Below, piece by piece: positions 1 through 10,800 of a stretch of DNA of 64,000 bases. The notes beneath the pieces were generated by a model, which was not told the DNA's origin, did no database searches, and saw nothing but the letters and a program-made list of their open reading frames with translations. The position numbers and the translations under genes were made by a program. Source of the DNA: Ipomoea triloba (Eukaryota; Streptophyta; Magnoliopsida; Solanales; Convolvulaceae); NCBI RefSeq assembly GCF_003576645.1, contig NC_044923.1, forward strand, positions 9,322,137-9,386,136, given 5' to 3'. Every line of letters begins with the position of its first letter. Within the stretch, counting starts at the first letter, position 1.

Positions 1-178
1 TTGCTTCACAAACATTTGACAACCTTTTTTCTTTTTCTTTACCGGAGGCATCAAGTGCAAGTTTATGTCTGAGATTTCTACTCTCATGTTGAGTAACATT
101 TCGAGCATACATTTCTCTGTCTTTTCTATTTCGCTCAACTTGATTAATAGTAGGTCGAGAAGGGCCACAATTATTCAT
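1..178 (-). pseudogene. Open reading fragment, possibly Helitron Rep/Hel N-terminus
   Basis: An open frame starts at an ATG at 178 on the minus strand and runs off the window edge (59 codons). The peptide is basic and hydrophilic (for example ERNRKDREMYARN and KEKEKRL). I do not recognise a defined domain. Arg/Lys-rich leaders of this sort occur at the N-terminus of plant Helitron replicase-helicases. An RPA1-like gene, a common Helitron companion, lies on the same strand at 1750-3820, with a MULE inserted between them. The Helitron assignment is inference from composition and context. It could equally be an unrelated gene fragment. Confidence 0.3.
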
Positions 179-575
179 TACTATACTAAAGAAGATGAAA
201 GAAATTACATAATTAGAAATTATCAATAATTTTTAATCTATGTAGGATAGTTAATATTGGTATTCACATTCATTACATTCAGACTAATTGTTATACTGCA
301 TATGTTTAACCACAAACAAAGACGGGAAAGCTTTATTAACTTTGAACTTTTTAAATTTGATTGATATCACCTTTTGATTATAAATTCTCATGTTTCTCTA
401 CTAGAATGAGAATTTAGGGCTATTCATACACCTTGTAATGTATTTAAAGTAGTGAAATTATTATTGATTACAACTAACAAAACAATTATAAAAATTACTT
501 ACATAACATATAACTCAAAATCAAGAACTTTTATTCGTGTCTATATAGACAATTGAGTCATGGAATATTGTAATA
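179..575. other. AT-rich intergenic, nothing recognised
   Basis: AT-rich sequence between the partial frame at the window edge and the MULE target site. I see no open frame, RNA gene or clear repeat. Confidence 0.5.
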
Positions 576-761
576 GCAAAAAAAGAGAAAATTGCCATTT
601 TGGTCCACTGACTATTGGGGTATTGTTAATTGCAAACCACGACTTTCAAAACTGTTAATTTCGTACCTTAACTATGCAATTTTTATCAATTTTGGTCCAT
701 CCGACCAAATTACCGGCAAAAGTGACTGGAAAATTTTAAAGACTAAAATATTAAGAGCAAT

Positions 762-1560
762 TTAGTCATTTATTCTCCTATTTTCATCTTCTTCTTCGTT
801 CCACTTCCGTTGATGCCGATGCCGCTGCCGCCCCTGCCATTCAATCATCTCATAAGCCATCGGAATCCCCTCATCAATCTTCCCTTCCCAAAGGAACCTC
901 TTTTTTTTTTTGAGTTCTACTGACTCTATAGTAGACTCTATTACATTGTAGTATCTGTTCATAATAGCTACTTTCTCAACCTACTGAAGCACAAAGAGTC
1001 AACAGATGCCTCTGCTGAGGCTCGAACCCACTCCCTTCCACATGGGAGTGTACACCGGATGCCGCTTGACCACAAGGCCTTTGGCCCAAAGGAACCTCTT
1101 AATCAAAGTGTTAAAGCTAATTTAACCACATTTGATACACAACCATAGTTTTTCAACTCCTTGAACATCTGCAATGCTAACCCTAACTGTGAATTTCTAC
1201 AATGGCCACTAATCAAGGTATTGAAAGTAATAAGATTAGGCTTGATTCGATCCTTAATCATTCTATCATAAAACTCAAGAGCCCGGCCTAAATTTAAGAA
1301 ATCCATGAATCATAATATTATACAGAAGTGGAAGTCGAGGTGGGTGACAGTAGTGTGCTTCTTGATGAAGGACAAGAGATCTTTGGGCGTGAATGAAGGC
1401 TTTAAGTGGGTCTTCACGAGACGGGTAAGCTGCGTTTGCGTGGCCGGAGGCAGAGCGCCGACGGTAGTGTTGAGAACTAATAGCGGAAGAATAGACGTCG
1501 ACTTTGTTTACGACGGTGGTGGCATCAAGAACGGAGAAGAAGAAATGAGGGGAACAAATT
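762..1560 (-). pseudogene. Captured N-terminal fragment of a pentatricopeptide repeat (PPR) protein
   Basis: Read on the minus strand, 1306-1103 encodes PPR-like helices. FNTLISGHCRNSQ matches the family's usual YNTLIxGxCKxGx pattern and is followed by a second helix with ALQMFKELKNYG. Upstream sequence (about 1560-1310) also reads as the start of such a protein (SFIKKHTTVTHLDFHF). Downstream, the frame resumes at about 886 (RFLWEGKIDEG) after the SINE insertion at 903-1084. PPR proteins bind organellar RNA. This piece has only a few repeats, is broken by the SINE and sits inside MULE TIRs, so it is captured cargo and not a working gene. Confidence 0.75.
903..1084 (-). mobile_element. tRNA-derived SINE inserted in the PPR cargo
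   Basis: A 182-bp insertion lies on the minus strand. It has a tRNA-like head containing a B-box-like GGTTCGAGCCT and an A-box-like TGGTCAAGCGG, and ends in an A-rich tail (poly-T at 903-911 on the plus strand). It is flanked by a perfect 16-bp target duplication, CCCAAAGGAACCTCTT, at 887-902 and 1085-1100. Related copies in this window are at about 50728-50845, 56705-56865, 59650-59773 and 59975-60040. Confidence 0.85.
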
Positions 1561-1759
1561 ACTAAATTACCCTTAATATTTTATCCTTTAAAATTTTCCG
1601 GCCACTTTTTGCCGGTAATTTGGTCGGATGGACCAAAATTGATAAAAATTACATAGTTAAGGTACGAAATTAACAGTTTTGAAAGTCGTGGATTGCAATT
1701 AATAAGACCCCAATAGTTAGTGGACCAAAATGACAATTTTCTCGCAAAAAATAACATAA

Positions 1760-3817
1760 AGACTTTTTAAGTAAAAATCACAACATCACTCAAGTCTTAG
1801 ACGTTTTTCTCTAACATAATGATTGTCAACATTTGAGGGAGGTAAATTCGTTGAATCTTCTACCAGATTGCTAGATTCTCCAAAGGTAAGTTTCTTTTTA
1901 GTACCGGCAATTAATGAAGTTGATATGTCTTCACAAATAGACGCAACTGTGTAGGTCATTGTTATTCCTCTCCGGTCTTGAGGCTGGCACCTAAGTTCAA
2001 CTGCAAAAGTGGGTGTATCAATTAAGTTTATTTGGAGCTTTTAAAAATCAAAACCATCATTTATATTCTCTGTTTCTGTTAAGGAAAACAACTTATCCAC
2101 ATGACGATTAAACAAAGTAGCTTCAATTCTACCTGTCCCATCAAATAGCTCAACAATTAATCTATATCTGTAAAAAAAAAAAATGCCTCATGATTACTAT
2201 GAGATAATACTATAAGTATGTGTATAAGTTTGTTGAAGAGTCATGATTTTACCTATTGATAGAAATTGCATTTGCATGACCAGACAACATGCATAGGAAT
2301 TTAATACCTTCATTACAATTAATTTTCTTATCACAATAGTTGCAACCAATGTAGTATGTAGGATTTTCGTTGTCTATGAGTGAGATCTTTGATTTAACCC
2401 GACTGCTTTTGACTTGATTTTTCAACACATGCAGAAAAATAACAAAATAAAAGTGAGTAAAAGAAGTTAAAAAGAAAATGTAAACAATTAAAGGGTGTGA
2501 CATTAGTGGGAAACCTGATCACATGACTTGTTTAAATTTGAAATTGATGATATTTGTTGATCAAGAGGGCTTGCCAATTCACTTACAACATTGTTATGTG
2601 CTTTTTCAACAATCAATATTTTTATAACCAAAGAATTAGCCTTTGCCCTATCAACAACATAGAACCATTTATCATGTGGAACAAATAGAACATTTGAATG
2701 ACAAAAGATGAATTTAGGTTACCATTCTTTAAGAGCCTCGGAACGTTTACCAAACAGATTAACTTCTACACAAGAGTCAGTTCTTGTAGATAAGGAAATG
2801 CCTATTTAACATTTTAAACATACTTGATAAGGAAAATGTTCATGATGCAAAAATATGAATTACAATTAATTGATAAGGAAAATGTTCATGCCGCAAAAAT
2901 TTAGCATTTCTAACAAGTACATTTAATATTTGATCATGTTATTGATACTCACTCTTTCATAATTAACTTATCGAAATGAATATTATGTTTGTATACATAC
3001 CTTGATATGGGGTGACAATAATTCTTCTTCCAAAAATAATTGGATAATCTCCTGATTGGAGTTCTTTGTCAATTTTCAACTCCTTGGTAAACCGTAAAAG
3101 TTTCCCACATTGTGAACATGGTAGGTTTAAGCCTAGGAGATTAATAAGAAATTTATAAATAGATCATGGCAAGCTTAGTTGACAATAATATTTTATTTGT
3201 TGATACACGATGCAAGAAAATAATCAAAAAAGTAAACAAAACATAAAATAAACTATAAAATTAATCATGCTTCCTTCCAAATTGTAATGGACAATTAAAA
3301 ATGTTCAAAGTTAAATAAATTGAAAAACATACTCTTCATCAACCATCACAAAATCATTAGCTTTTTGTTGCTTTGTCCTGTTGGTGACAATAAATTCTCT
3401 TGGTAGTTTAGAAATCACAACTCCAATGATATCTACAAACAATATTACAATTAGATTGAAATAAGATGTTCTAAATATAAATAATTGTTCACAAATAAAA
3501 ACATATGGAAATAATATAAACTCACAACACATGAAAAAAAATATAAACTCACTGATTGCTTGTCTTTTAAATACGTACGCATACAATTGTCCGAATGGTT
3601 TTGTATCTATGTTTGAAGAAGGTTGTAAATCCAATTGGTCATCATCATCGACATCTTGTATAAGAGTTTTCCTATTAATTGACCAAATAAACATATATCT
3701 CTCATCTGGGACATTGAAAAATTCATTAGCACGATAGACTAATGCATTAGAGATAATATATATGGAGTATAACTTGAGCCTTTCATCAAGGAATTCAATA
3801 TCATGTTGATAAGCCAT
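1760..3817 (-). pseudogene. RPA1-like (replication protein A large subunit) gene, probably Helitron-derived and degenerate
   Basis: Pieces of a three-OB-fold single-strand DNA-binding protein lie in order on the minus strand. The N-terminal block is 3817-3560 (MAYQHDIEFL..., with FNVPDERYMFIWSINR). Next is a block with GDYPIIFGRRIIVTPYQ near 3000, then SLSTRTDSCVEVNLFG near 2780. The zinc-ribbon block is YYIGCNYCDKKINCNEG near 2320, and a C-terminal block with LIVELFDGTGRIEATLF is near 2130. These match plant RPA70-like proteins, including those carried by Helitrons. GT/AG-like borders between blocks suggest introns, but I could not build one clean reading frame. A low-expressed intact gene cannot be excluded. 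Confidence 0.6.
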
Positions 3818-3908
3818 TCCTTGAACTTTGTTGCCCTATAATTATTTCAAATTACAAACTACAACAAATATTGATAATCCTAACAAATGCATAATAGAAT
3901 TATGTTCA

Positions 3909-6113
3909 AAATTCAGGAATGATAAAAGGAGTAAAAGAGTCCATAGAGAAAGAAGTAATATTTGATGCAAAAATATCATGATAATAATTTAGCACAACAG
4001 TTTTCAAGTCATCACCCTCCACCTGCATACCAGACTCATTCTTTAATCTAGAGAGAGTATTCTTCTTCTTACGAGTAGAAGCATACATGTGAAAATACTT
4101 CATATTGGCATCAACACCTCTAAGCCAATGTTGCTTTGCCCTTTGACTCTAGAAAGCATCTTCTTGAACTTCCAACTGACACAAATCAACTTTAATACGC
4201 TGGTATTCTACAAGGGATGTGGGGTCCGTGAGCCCTTTCAGATGTAGTTGATCCCTGTGTAAACTCTTTATCCTTTCACCAAATTTGTGGAAGTGGTCAC
4301 CGCCCAACGGTACAACCTATTGCCACAATGTTGCAGACATCCAAGCAAACTACTCTCCCTACCCTCCTGCCATGCATCCTCCACCTGCTTTCTACAACCC
4401 TCATCAAGTAACCAAGCCATCTCAGACCTGAAGGCCCTACTTGCACCACCATGCCTTAGTCGATCCTCCTTGACCCCCAAAAAGAGAGCCGAATGATCAG
4501 AAGAATGGGTGAGAATGTTAGTTACGCATGCATCCGGAAGAGAACTGCACTAGTCTGCCCTTGCGAGAACCTTATCCAACCTCTCCTCCATCCAATCTGA
4601 AGTACCCTTCCCCTTTTCCCAGGTAAACTGATAGCCCCGCATGGGCAATTGAACAAACCCACAGTTATCAATATCATCCTCAAAACCGCGTAGGAGGCTA
4701 TCAGGATGAGGGTTTCCCCCACACTTCTCATGTTGAAAAGGAGGTCATTAAAATCTCCTAGAACCACCCAAGGAAGAGAGGATATACCAGCTAGAGATCT
4801 CAAAAGATCTCATGAATCACCCCTCCGACCCCGCTCAGGAAAACCTTAAAAACCAGTCATCCTCCAAACCCCAACCCCAGGTAGGCACACCTCTACATCC
4901 ACATGATTCTTCGAGAAACTCAACAAGCTGGTCGTATTGTTCTTCCTCCACAACAAAGCCAAACCACCATTGAGACCAACACTGTCGACATGAAATAAGC
5001 CTTCAAAACCAAGCTCGACACGGAGTCGCTCTGCATGAATCCGTCCCACCTGGGTCTCCATGAGAAAACGAAGTCGGGATTCTTACGAGACACAAGGTTT
5101 ACCACCTCACGAACTGTACGTGGATTACCCAAGCTACGACAGTTCCAGTTCAAAGTACTCATGATGACGGGTGGGTATGGGAACCAAAACCCGCTACATG
5201 CAAGTTTTTTGAAGCCTCAAGCATAGTAACATCACCACCATCGCTCCCCCGCCTTCTCACACCACTACCGCTTGCGTTTAGACACGTCAACCACCTCCAA
5301 CTCACCTTCTGCTTATCAACCGTAACCAAAGCAGCAGAAGAACTACTTCGACAACCATTGACCGAGTTCGACCCTCCATCCGACCGCGGTGAACCTTTGA
5401 CCGGCACCAATCATCTCTCACCCACCACTCTCGGCCCACGACTCATTCCCTCATGCAAATCAGCCCCAAAATGGGTATTGGTCTATCGGAATAGCCGCCT
5501 CCCTCACCCTTGTGCAGAACTTGTAAGAGTGCCCCAACAGAGCGCAGAAAAAAGCAAAAGTTGTGGAGCTGCTCATATTTAAACGAAACCCAACTACACG
5601 TCTTGTCGCGTTTAAGGAGCTTCATCCGCCGCTCCGCCACTTGATTGGCTTGTTCACGGTATTGAAACACGAATGCGGTAAAAATTGAGCCACGGAGCCC
5701 CAATGAATCGATCATCACCTTTAACAAAGATTCCAAGGAAATTTCCAATTTGCTCTAGGATCGCATCAGAGGTATAGCCTAGAGGTAGGTCATGGAGTTG
5801 CACCCACATATCAACCGAGTCTAAAACCACCTCCCCAAGCAGTACACCATCCTTAACCTGCCTACAAATCATAGTACAGTTCTCAAACGAACATGGAAGA
5901 AGACAAACAAAAATAAATTCGACTGGAGCTCTGTAATATGGATCCCCTTCACTTGTTTCCAAACAGAAGCCATAACCTGCCGCATATATTCAAGTTTCAC
6001 TAGCTTGTTTGTCAAGAAACGGCCGACCAACGCCCAAGTCTCGTCCACACCGTTTCCATTCACTCCTTCATCTAGCCCTACCGGCTCGAAAGCCACCGCC
6101 TCATGGGTTCGAA
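3909..6113 (-). mobile_element. L1-type LINE, 5' half only, degenerate
   Basis: On the minus strand, 6096-5660 encodes a DUF4283-like ORF1 segment (ALVGRFLTNK, then LLGEVVLDSVDMWVQLHDLP). About 5620-5510 holds a decayed zinc-knuckle region (YEQLHNFCFF). 5162-4522 is the start of ORF2: the endonuclease begins LNWNCRSLGNPRTVREV and includes PWVVLGDFND. 4480-3909 is the linker before the reverse transcriptase. Frameshifts and stops break every segment, and the sequence stops before the RT motifs. Retaining the 5' end while losing the 3' end is the reverse of normal LINE truncation, so a later deletion or rearrangement is likely. Confidence 0.8.
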
Positions 6114-6164
6114 GAAGGAGAAGAAAACATATGAAATGACCAAAATACCCTTATTATTTTAACT

Positions 6165-6320
6165 TTTAAAAATTTCCGGCGAAATTTGGCTGTCAATTTG
6201 GTCAGAGTGACCACAATTGATAAAAATTGAATAGTCAAATTAACACTTTTAAAAGTCATGGACTATAATTAAGAGGACTCCTATAGTCAGTGGACCAAAA
6301 TGTCAATTTGGTTTTTTTTT
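6165..6320. mobile_element. Solitary right end of the MULE family at 585-1743
   Basis: This stretch repeats the terminal inverted repeat of the 585-1743 and 19861-20904 elements in the right-end orientation (TTGATAAAAATTG, then AGTCAGTGGACCAAAATG). It is more diverged. No matching left end is visible nearby, so it is a truncated copy. It lies about 200 bp upstream of the CASTOR start codon. Confidence 0.6.
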
Positions 6321-6516
6321 TTTTTTTTTAATATTTTTATATTTTTATTTTTACCGACTCATTTTTTCAACAATGATGCCTTTTAATTATCCCAAAAAAA
6401 AATTGAGGAATGTTTGACAGATTGGCAGGGGGAGTATATTCGTCCTGGTAGCATTTTCCAAAGAAAGGGGCCGGCCGTCGAAGAAGGCTACCAAGTCCTT
6501 TGCCCGTGTTCCCGTC

Positions 6517-6981
6517 ATGTCCACCATTGACTCCGTTCCACAGTCATCTACCACCACTTCCGCCGGTAGCGACGGCGGTAGAGACTGGTTTTTCCCGTCA
6601 CATGCTTTCACGCATTCCTCCCACCTTACACGAACTCCCGCCCGGCGATTTTCCTCTCCTTACCCGCGGACAACGTCTTTGCCCAACTCTTCCTCTCCTT
6701 CCTCCTATACTTCTCCCAATCCGAGTCCCCTTGCTGTGTCTCGAAAGTACGCCGGAATACGACGTCGTCTTTACCCCCATGGCGACTCCCGGAACGACAA
6801 GTCAACAGCAACAACTACCAATCATCTTAGCAACGGCAGTGACAATGCTATTGAGCAAGAGAAATGTCAGGCTCCAGAAGTCAAATTGAAGTCGCATGGA
6901 AAGAAATTCGCCGTATTGTTTGGTCGAAGGGTCAACATTCGCTGGCAGACGGCATTTTCAATCATAGTAAGTCTAGTAACT

Positions 6982-7051
<70 letters not shown>

Positions 7052-7817
7052 NNNNNNNNNNNNNNNNNNNNNNNNNNNNNNNNNNNNNNNNNNNNNNNNN
7101 NNNNNNNNNNNNNNNNNNNNNNNNNNNNNNNNNNNNNNNNNNNNNNNNNNNNNNNNNNNNNNNNNNNNNNNNNNNNNNNNNNNNNNNNNNNNNNNNNNNN
7201 NNNNNNNNNNNNNNNNNNNNNNNNNNNNNNNNNNNNNNNNNNNNNNNNNNNNNNNNNNNNNNNNNNNNNNNNNNNNNNNNNNNNNNNNNNNNNNNNNNNN
7301 NNNNNNNNNNNNNNNNNNNNNNNNNNNNNNNNNNNNNNNNNNNNNNNNNNNNNNNNNNNNNNNNNNNNNNNNNNNNNNNNNNNNNNNNNNNNNNNNNNNN
7401 NNNNNNNNNNNNNNNNNNNNNNNNNNNNNNNNNNNNNNNNNNNNNNNNNNNNNNNNNNNNNNNNNNNNNNNNNNNNNNNNNNNNNNNNNNNNNNNNNNNN
7501 NNNNNNNNNNNNNNNNNNNNNNNNNNNNNNNNNNNNNNNNNNNNNNNNNNNNNNNNNNNNNNNNNNNNNNNNNNNNNNNNNNNNNNNNNNNNNNNNNNNN
7601 NNNNNNNNNNNNNNNNNNNNNNNNNNNNNNNNNNNNNNNNNNNNNNNNNNNNNNNNNNNNNNNNNNNNNNNNNNNNNNNNNNNNNNNNNNNNNNNNNNNN
7701 NNNNNNNNNNNNNNNNNNNNNNNNNNNNNNNNNNNNNNNNNNNNNNNNNNNNNNNNNNNNNNNNNNNNNNNNNNNNNNNNNNNNNNNNNNNNNNNNNNNN
7801 NNNNNNNNNNNNNNNNN

Positions 7818-7890
<73 letters not shown>

Positions 7891-10800
7891 TAAGTTATAG
7901 CATATGATGTTAAAGCGTTTATATTGTCTCGGTATTTTTATTGTTTGCAGATATTGATGACTGCATTTTCTTTGTTGCTTCACAAAAGCTTTTCGTTACA
8001 CCATCAAGTTATTGCTTTGCAGGTAATGGAAATAATTGCTCTGTATTTCAAAATCGATTTCTTTTTAGGTGATGATCATAAGAAACGAGAGAGGCTTTCT
8101 TCTCTGCATAGGATGTATTTGATAAATAATTCTAATAATCTGGAAGTTAAGAGTGGCATATGTACATATAGTAGTACATAGTTATTAGAACTATGCAGAT
8201 ATTCAAAGTATCTAAGAGTAAAAGAAGTTAAAAAGAAATGCTAGAAAAAACTCACTTGAAGCTTGTGTGGGAAATTTCATAAAGTTTATTATATCTGATC
8301 CCATGAATGTGCATATACTGTACATGGGTCAACTGTCTCATGATTTAAGACTATAAATGAATTATGACTTCTTTAATTAAACGCTCAAAATATATTTTCC
8401 CTAAAAAGTTACCTACTGCACTTAAAATAAAGAACAGGAGTCATGACATGGCTGGGAAGTGCAGCTTGTTTAAAAAAATATAGAACTGCACAATTAAGGA
8501 AGTAGAGGGATATGTACATGAGTGCATGTATACTGAGCATACCATTGGGGCTACTGCATTTTATGGCAGCAAGTGTTTGGTCTGAAGAAGAAAAATGTCT
8601 GTTAATTACTGTAACTGGGATGATAATATTAAGATGGATATTTTGGAATAAAAGAGCAAAGCATATTACAAATACTTTTACTTACTCAAAATAAAGCATA
8701 AGTATACTGTGTACCTATTAAGGGCTAACTGATAGAAAATTGAATAAAATGGTTTGGTTAACTTCAATGCAGGCTATGGATTCCCTTGTTATATAGAATT
8801 GAATGGAGAAATAAAGTCCACGTAATAGACTCCAACTAAATTGGTATCAAGGGTTAGTTGTGGTTGAGTATGTATATGTATTTCGTTACCATTTCTGTGG
8901 GTAAAGAATAGAGGACCACATGAGTAAGGAAAAATGGCAGAGAAGCTAAGCAAGTGATTCTTGGCACAATGGCATATGAGAATAAGGTAGTAAGAGAAAT
9001 AAGTTGCCATTCTCAATGAATGCATGTGAAAAGAAAAATAATAATAGTGATAAAACTCCTCCGGATACCAAAACAATAAAATTCTCTTGGCATGAAAACA
9101 TCCTCTCATCATTCAAGTAGCAACAGAGAATGCAGGTTTCTTTTAATGTAATGTAACATTATGTATATGACTTTCAGACTTTGTATTCATGCAGGGTACT
9201 AAAAGGTTCATCTCATTGATTTTTAATTCACTATCTATCTATCTATTTTTTTCCCCTCAATTTTTCAGGATCAGATTTCCAATCTCAACATCAAATTAAG
9301 AGATTGCAGTTTAATGGACACTGTAGATAGTAACAATTTTGTATTAGAGGATATTGATATTCCAAACAAAAGATGGAAGAATGCAGCTTTAGTTGTTTCA
9401 CTCATGCTAGTATTACTCCCACTTGTGTTTTTCAAATATATTGATTACATCTCAAATTCTCGAAGATCGATAGATAATGTTACAGAGGAAATGTGTTTGA
9501 GCAAGCAACTTGCATACCGAGTAGACGTCTTTCTTTCATTTATTCCTTATGCTAAACCATTGGCCTTGTTAGTTGCAACCATACTGGTTATTTGTCTTGG
9601 AGCTTTAGCACTTTTTGGTGTTACAAAGGATAGCCTAGCAGACAGCTTTTGGTTATCTTGGACATATGTTGCTGACTCTGGGAACCATGCTAATTCTGAA
9701 GGCACTGGCCCAAGGCTGGTATCAGTTTCAATTAGCTTTGGTGGAATGCTTATATTTGCAATGATGCTTGGACTTGTCTCTGATGCAATTTCTGAAAAAT
9801 TTGACTCACTGAGGAAGGGAAAAAGTGAAGTAGTTGAGCAAAACCACACTCTGATACTTGGATGGAGTGATAAATTGGTAGGTCCTTTCATATATTTTAC
9901 ATATAAAAAAGTGCTAATAATTGCATTTCTTGGTTTGCAAGCATAGTATATGTATAATATGTACTATCAGGCTAAACATTTATGGAGTAAAATTTATTAT
10001 TTAACGACTAGCCAGTCCTTATAATCTCTCAAAATATTTTGACCTAATCTGGGTACCCATTTCTAACTGCTGTTGTGTTAAGAACAATATTTTGTTTTTA
10101 TCTGAATACAAACTTTTTCTTTAATGACCATAGAGTAGAACACTGAAATTCTATTGTTTGGCAATGAATCAGTTTAATTTCGAAAGCATTTTTAATTTTT
10201 AATTTTTTTGGGTCAAAACTTTTTTTTTTTTTTTTGAAGCTTTTTATAAGTTTTTTTTTTTTTTTTTTTTCCTTAATGTACTTGTAGAAATGAAGAAAAT
10301 CAAGATTTGTACCCAAAAGCCAAAGAAATCTGAAATGGCAGATGTTCTTTGATGCATCTTTGTTGCAAGTAGGGAAGTAGATCAGAGATATAGGATATTC
10401 TCAACCCTTTTCAGTTACACTATATAATAACTACAGTAGACATGCAATTTCACATAGTTTGCTAAGGAAGAAGTAATGGCCTTACACTCTATTTCACTTA
10501 TTTGAATCCAGGGATCACTATTGAATCAACTGGCTATAGCTAATGAAAGCTTGGGTGGAGGAACTGTTGTGGTCATGGCAGAGCGTGACAAAGAGGAGAT
10601 GGAAGTTGACATTTCCAAAATGGAGTTTGACTTTAGAGGAACCTCTGTTATATGTAGAAGTGGAAGCCCTTTAATTTTAGCAGACTTGAAAAAGGTAAGT
10701 ATTCTCAGATTGCTTACGTAATATAGTGAACCTTATATCTGTTTGTTTATTGGTAAGTTTAATGTAGTGTAGATATAGAAGATAATGTTTTCATTTCTAT

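Larger units (their letters stand above)
585..1743. mobile_element. Non-autonomous MULE carrying a PPR gene fragment (Pack-MULE)
   Basis: The two ends are long inverted repeats of roughly 140-150 bp, running from GAGAAAATTG at 585 to CAATTTTCTC at 1743. They are flanked by 9-bp direct repeats GCAAAAAAA (576-584) and GCAAAAAAT (1744-1752), matching at 8 of 9 positions. Long TIRs with a 9-bp target duplication are the Mutator-like signature. No transposase is present. The interior is a piece of a PPR gene on the minus strand, itself interrupted by a SINE. A second element with the same ends and different cargo is at 19861-20904, and a lone end is at about 6165-6320. Confidence 0.85.

Noticed and set aside
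1015..1084. tRNA gene on the minus strand
   Set aside because: A- and B-box-like words are present, but the sequence continues into a SINE body and poly-A with a 16-bp target duplication and has no cloverleaf.
6517..7983. Long open frames running through (AT)n and the N gap on both strands
   Set aside because: They are made of alternating Tyr/Ile codons and unknown residues. Only 6517-6966 is real coding sequence (CASTOR exon 1).
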